Position numbers and translations under genes: made by a program
The notes under the pieces: generated by a model
What the model was told of the DNA's origin: nothing
Database searches by the model: none
The model's input: the letters and a program-made list of their open reading frames with translations, nothing else
DNA from: an uncultured Lentibacter sp.
GTDB taxonomy: Bacteria; Pseudomonadota; Alphaproteobacteria; Rhodobacterales; Rhodobacteraceae
NCBI GenBank assembly: GCA_947497495.1
Contig: CANMGT010000004.1
Coordinates: forward strand, 173,730 to 237,729
Reading direction: 5' to 3'
DNA: 64,000 nucleotides
Shown: one piece after another, positions 61,699-64,000 of the stretch
Position numbering within the stretch: the stretch's first letter is position 1
How the letters are laid out: each line of letters opens with the position of its first letter

Positions 61699-62442
61699 CT
61701 AGAATTGAAGCGTCACTCCATTCAGGATTTTGGCAGCATAAGCCGGCGATTTGTGGCTGGGATCTTCTTTCTCTACGGCCCCATCGACGGCATAGCACGC
61801 CTCAGTGAACATGCCCTTCACGACAGTCTCTTCCGGTTGCATTAAAAAGCGCAAACCGCGGCGCTCAAATGCTGAGGAGACAGCGCCAACGATCCGCAGC
61901 CGAATGGCTTCATCAGCTTCACACACCGTCGGATGTCCGGCAAGGATACGGCCTTCTTCCGTCTGGTCAACGACCCCCCAAACAGGAAAGCCCGCAAAGG
62001 CAAATACAACGTCTTTTGCTCCAGCGGCTTTCAACTGTTCCGCCATACGCACAGAGCGCCGGTCTTGTAGAAACGTATGTGCCGCCAGTTCAAGCACTGC
62101 ATCACTGACGGAACGATCCTTGTCAGAGAGAAGCGCCAGATAGGGTGCGAAAAATTCAGCTAGACGCAACCTGGCACCGTAGAACACGAACAAATCAAAG
62201 TCCTTGGGCTTAAGCACTTTTCGGCCATTTCCATTCACGAGAAGAACCATCTTCTCGGCATCCGATCTGATCGCTCGCAGCGCACCCTTGCCAAAGTGGA
62301 TATGCCTAAATTCAGGTCCCGCGGCGCCCCAGTACTCGTGTTCCCATCCATTAAACTCAAGCAACCCTTCATCAACCGCGCGCTTTACAGTGGCGATATT
62401 GCTGTCCCCGAACACCACGAGGCGTTTACTTTGCGAAGGCAT
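61699..62442 (-). CDS. SGNH-hydrolase-like protein
   Basis: A 247-residue protein that resembles the SGNH/GDSL hydrolase fold. The N-terminal VVFGDSN recalls block I, with the nucleophilic Ser, and DPSHKSPAYAAKIL near the C-terminus recalls the block V Asp-x-x-His. The Gly and Asn blocks are not obvious, so activity is uncertain; no signal peptide is seen. The ATG at 62442 has GAGGAG upstream and overlaps the end of the GSCFA gene by 17 bp. Both may handle acylated or polysaccharide-type substrates, by analogy with the folds. Confidence 0.6.
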   Translation of the reverse strand: MPSQSKRLVVFGDSNIATVKRAVDEGLLEFNGWEHEYWGAAGPEFRHIHFGKGALRAIRSDAEKMVLLVNGNGRKVLKPKDFDLFVFYGARLRLAEFFAPYLALLSDKDRSVSDAVLELAAHTFLQDRRSVRMAEQLKAAGAKDVVFAFAGFPVWGVVDQTEEGRILAGHPTVCEADEAIRLRIVGAVSSAFERRGLRFLMQPEETVVKGMFTEACYAVDGAVEKEDPSHKSPAYAAKILNGVTLQF

Positions 62443-63496
62443 CAAGGAGCTCCTCTTCGCATTTCACATCACTATTTGTCTGCTTTCGCTTTGGCTTGCT
62501 GCGCTTGCCCTTCTCCGGTTTGGGCGACGTTTCAACCGCGCCAAAAGTTCGCGTTTGGTCAGCGAAAAAATGCTCCATCACAGTCGCCACACCATCTGGC
62601 TCAACGCTTCGCATGTTAGGTTTGAAAAACATGCCTCTAAACACCGGGTGCGTGATAATCTCGTAAGATGGGAAATAGTCTACCGAAGCATGTTGCATCG
62701 CAGCCTCGCCCGCAACGGCTCGCAAAACCGATTTTGAATGCGACGTGGCTGTCAAAACATGCGCGCCTGATGCGCTGGCAACCAGCGGGACAGGAGAGAC
62801 AGTCAGCAGAATTTTCAAACTCTCATTATGAGTGCGCATTAGCGAGATGGCCGCGTCGAGATATTGTGCAGCTTCGCTGACAGAGGCGTTGTGAAACACG
62901 TGTTCATTCGAGTTAAAGTCGGCCCCCTCAACCGTGCCCGGGCATAGCGCATACTCCATACCCGTTTTAACATTGCGCCAACTCTCCGTCAGCCCGAGCG
63001 TGAAAACAAAAACCTGCGCCTCGCATACCGCAGTCCTGATCGCGGCTAAAGTGGAGCGCCGCGCATCCAAAAGTTCGGCGCGATGCGCAAACCCATTCGG
63101 CTCGATGACAGGGCGCAATGGATCGAACCAGCGCCTATTGGCTTGCCAAAGCTCGCCAGCGTCAGCGTCTTTAAACGCCAACCTGAGCCATTGGAGCAGC
63201 ATTTTGGGGGTATAGATATTGCCCGTGCGGAAGCTGAAAATCCCGTAGTTGAAGGCGCTCGCATCTTCCCCGCGCAGCCAAGGAGGGGCAGGTTCTGCGT
63301 CAAACCAACTGTATCCGCGCTCCGCAAGAGCCCGACCAATATGTTGCGCGAAACAACTCCCTGCCGTGACTATTTTGTCCTCTGGTTTTATCTCAAATTT
63401 GGGCGACCAAAGTTTCGAAAGACCATGTGGACCAACCTCAGCCACAGCAGGCCGCCAAAAAGCATGGCTGTCCAGAGATTTATAGGGATTGCTCAT
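62426..63496 (-). CDS. GSCFA family protein
   Basis: A 356-residue protein with the namesake motif VTAGSCFAQHIGRALAERGYSWFD near the N-terminus. GSCFA proteins are related to SGNH hydrolases, with the Ser in GSCFA the presumed nucleophile. Other family-like segments are FVFTLGLTESW and ILLTVSPVPL. A Lys/Arg-rich C-terminal tail (KPEKGKRSKPKRKQ) follows. Start at 63496 (MSNPYKSLDSHAFW) replaces an overlong ORF-track start. It is 124 bp after the tuf stop, beyond the tuf terminator, so it probably has its own promoter. Confidence 0.82.
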   Translation of the reverse strand: MSNPYKSLDSHAFWRPAVAEVGPHGLSKLWSPKFEIKPEDKIVTAGSCFAQHIGRALAERGYSWFDAEPAPPWLRGEDASAFNYGIFSFRTGNIYTPKMLLQWLRLAFKDADAGELWQANRRWFDPLRPVIEPNGFAHRAELLDARRSTLAAIRTAVCEAQVFVFTLGLTESWRNVKTGMEYALCPGTVEGADFNSNEHVFHNASVSEAAQYLDAAISLMRTHNESLKILLTVSPVPLVASASGAHVLTATSHSKSVLRAVAGEAAMQHASVDYFPSYEIITHPVFRGMFFKPNMRSVEPDGVATVMEHFFADQTRTFGAVETSPKPEKGKRSKPKRKQTNSDVKCEEELLDAFAK

Positions 63497-63562
63497 ATGT
63501 GCAGGGCCTAAGATTGTTTCCGATACGGTAACAAAGAGCAGGGTTCCCGACAACATCTCCAT

Positions 63563-63595
63563 AAAGCAAAAGGGCCGCCCTTTCGGGCAGCCCTT
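63563..63595 (-). terminator. tuf transcription terminator
   Basis: On the minus strand AAGGGCTGCCC-GAAA-GGGCGGCCCTT forms an 11-bp stem with a GAAA tetraloop and one G-T pair, followed by TTGCTTT. It lies 25 bases after the tuf stop codon and is a standard intrinsic terminator. Confidence 0.88.
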
Positions 63596-63619
63596 CCGTT
63601 TTTCACCAAGCCTTAAAGC

Positions 63620-64000
63620 TTAGTCGATGATCTTGGCAACAACGCCCGAGCCAACGGTGCGGCCGCCTTCGCGGATCGCGAAGCGGAGGCCTTCTTCCAT
63701 GGCGATCGGTGCGATCAGCTCAACGCCGAACTTCAGGTTGTCGCCTGGCATAACCATTTCGGTGCCTGAAGGAAGCTCAACTGTGCCCGTGACGTCCGTT
63801 GTGCGGAAGTAGAACTGTGGGCGGTAGTTGGCGAAGAATGGCGTGTGACGGCCGCCTTCGTCCTTCGTGAGGATGTAAACCTCGGCTTCGAACTTCGTGT
63901 GCGGGTTCACCGAACCTGGCTTACAAAGAACCTGACCGCGCTCAACGCCGTCACGGTCGATGCCGCGCAGAAGAACACCAACGTTGTCGCCAGCTTCACC
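63620..64000 (-). CDS. tuf: elongation factor Tu (C-terminal part, gene continues past window)
   Basis: Delivers aminoacyl-tRNA to the ribosome as a GTP complex. The visible 3' end encodes domains [52 protein letters not shown] and the C-terminus [22 protein letters not shown], almost invariant in bacteria. The ORF-track start at 63910 is an internal GTG; the frame stays open to the window edge at 64000. Terminated by the hairpin at 63563-63595. Many alphaproteobacteria carry a second tuf by fusA; this one has the tRNA-Trp-side context. Confidence 0.97.
   Translation of the reverse strand, partial: GEAGDNVGVLLRGIDRDGVERGQVLCKPGSVNPHTKFEAEVYILTKDEGGRHTPFFANYRPQFYFRTTDVTGTVELPSGTEMVMPGDNLKFGVELIAPIAMEEGLRFAIREGGRTVGSGVVAKIID

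Noticed and set aside
1-64000. CRISPR array, insertion sequence or prophage
   Set aside because: No regularly spaced direct repeats, transposase or phage genes were seen; the only dispersed repeats are the short 3'-end units.

Overview
The window looks like a chromosomal segment of a GC-rich marine alphaproteobacterium of the Rhodobacteraceae (Roseobacter group). I infer this from gene content and order: a ruvCAB - ybgC - tolQRA - tolB - pal - cpoB - tilS - ftsH block, a DUF484 - xerC - pcs block with phosphatidylcholine synthase, ycjX/ycjF with an intervening GNAT gene, an Lrp regulator divergent from trxB, TRAP transport genes, a DUF1127 protein, and a family of GC-rich palindromic units placed just after stop codons. 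Nearly all of it is core chromosome. I see no insertion sequence, prophage or CRISPR array.

Layout. 1-3.3 kb (+): the 3' part of clpA with a translationally linked M23 peptidase. 3.3-15.7 kb (-): one tightly packed block from ruvC down to ftsH and a Tam-like methyltransferase, with start and stop codons often overlapping. 15.7-20.2 kb: a DUF1127 protein, a small membrane protein, prmA, an MFS transporter and a YeeE/YedE sulfur transporter. 20.2-25.5 kb: priA divergent from fsa, then DUF484-xerC-pcs. 25.5-32.9 kb: ogt, an EamA permease, ileS, a lipoprotein, DUF2269, an SDR-DoxX fusion and a group III truncated haemoglobin. 32.9-38.7 kb (-): a DUF2339 giant membrane protein and ycjX-GNAT-ycjF. 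38.8-44 kb: truA, lrp, trxB, ilvD, gph. 44-47.5 kb: an E. coli-type argS divergent from an ArgS-derived protein without the class I catalytic signatures, followed by a GNAT gene. 47.8-50.4 kb (-): modABC. 50.6-54.4 kb (+): an arginine/opine-type ABC importer with dimethylarginine dimethylaminohydrolase. 54.4-61.5 kb: a racemase and LysR regulator divergent from a DadA-like oxidase and a complete TRAP transporter, then a BASS-like carrier. 61.5-64 kb (-): tuf (partial), GSCFA and SGNH-like proteins, and tRNA-Trp.

How the genes work together. The Tol-Pal genes build the envelope-constriction machine; FtsH supplies membrane proteolysis, ClpA cytosolic proteolysis, and RuvABC, PriA and XerC chromosome repair and dimer resolution. 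The 50-61 kb region is nitrogen scavenging: methylarginine uptake and hydrolysis beside a probable D-amino-acid uptake, racemisation and oxidation module.

Most unusual items: the ArgS-like protein with RAED where HVGH is expected; a 16-bp perfect inverted repeat inside its coding sequence; four 3'-end palindromic units that follow the orientation of the gene they trail; a repeat-rich convergent intergenic region beside modC; a LexA-like box over the ruvC promoter; and a GSCFA/SGNH pair between tuf and tRNA-Trp. Motifs were read by eye from the sequence and the ORF track; no database search was run.
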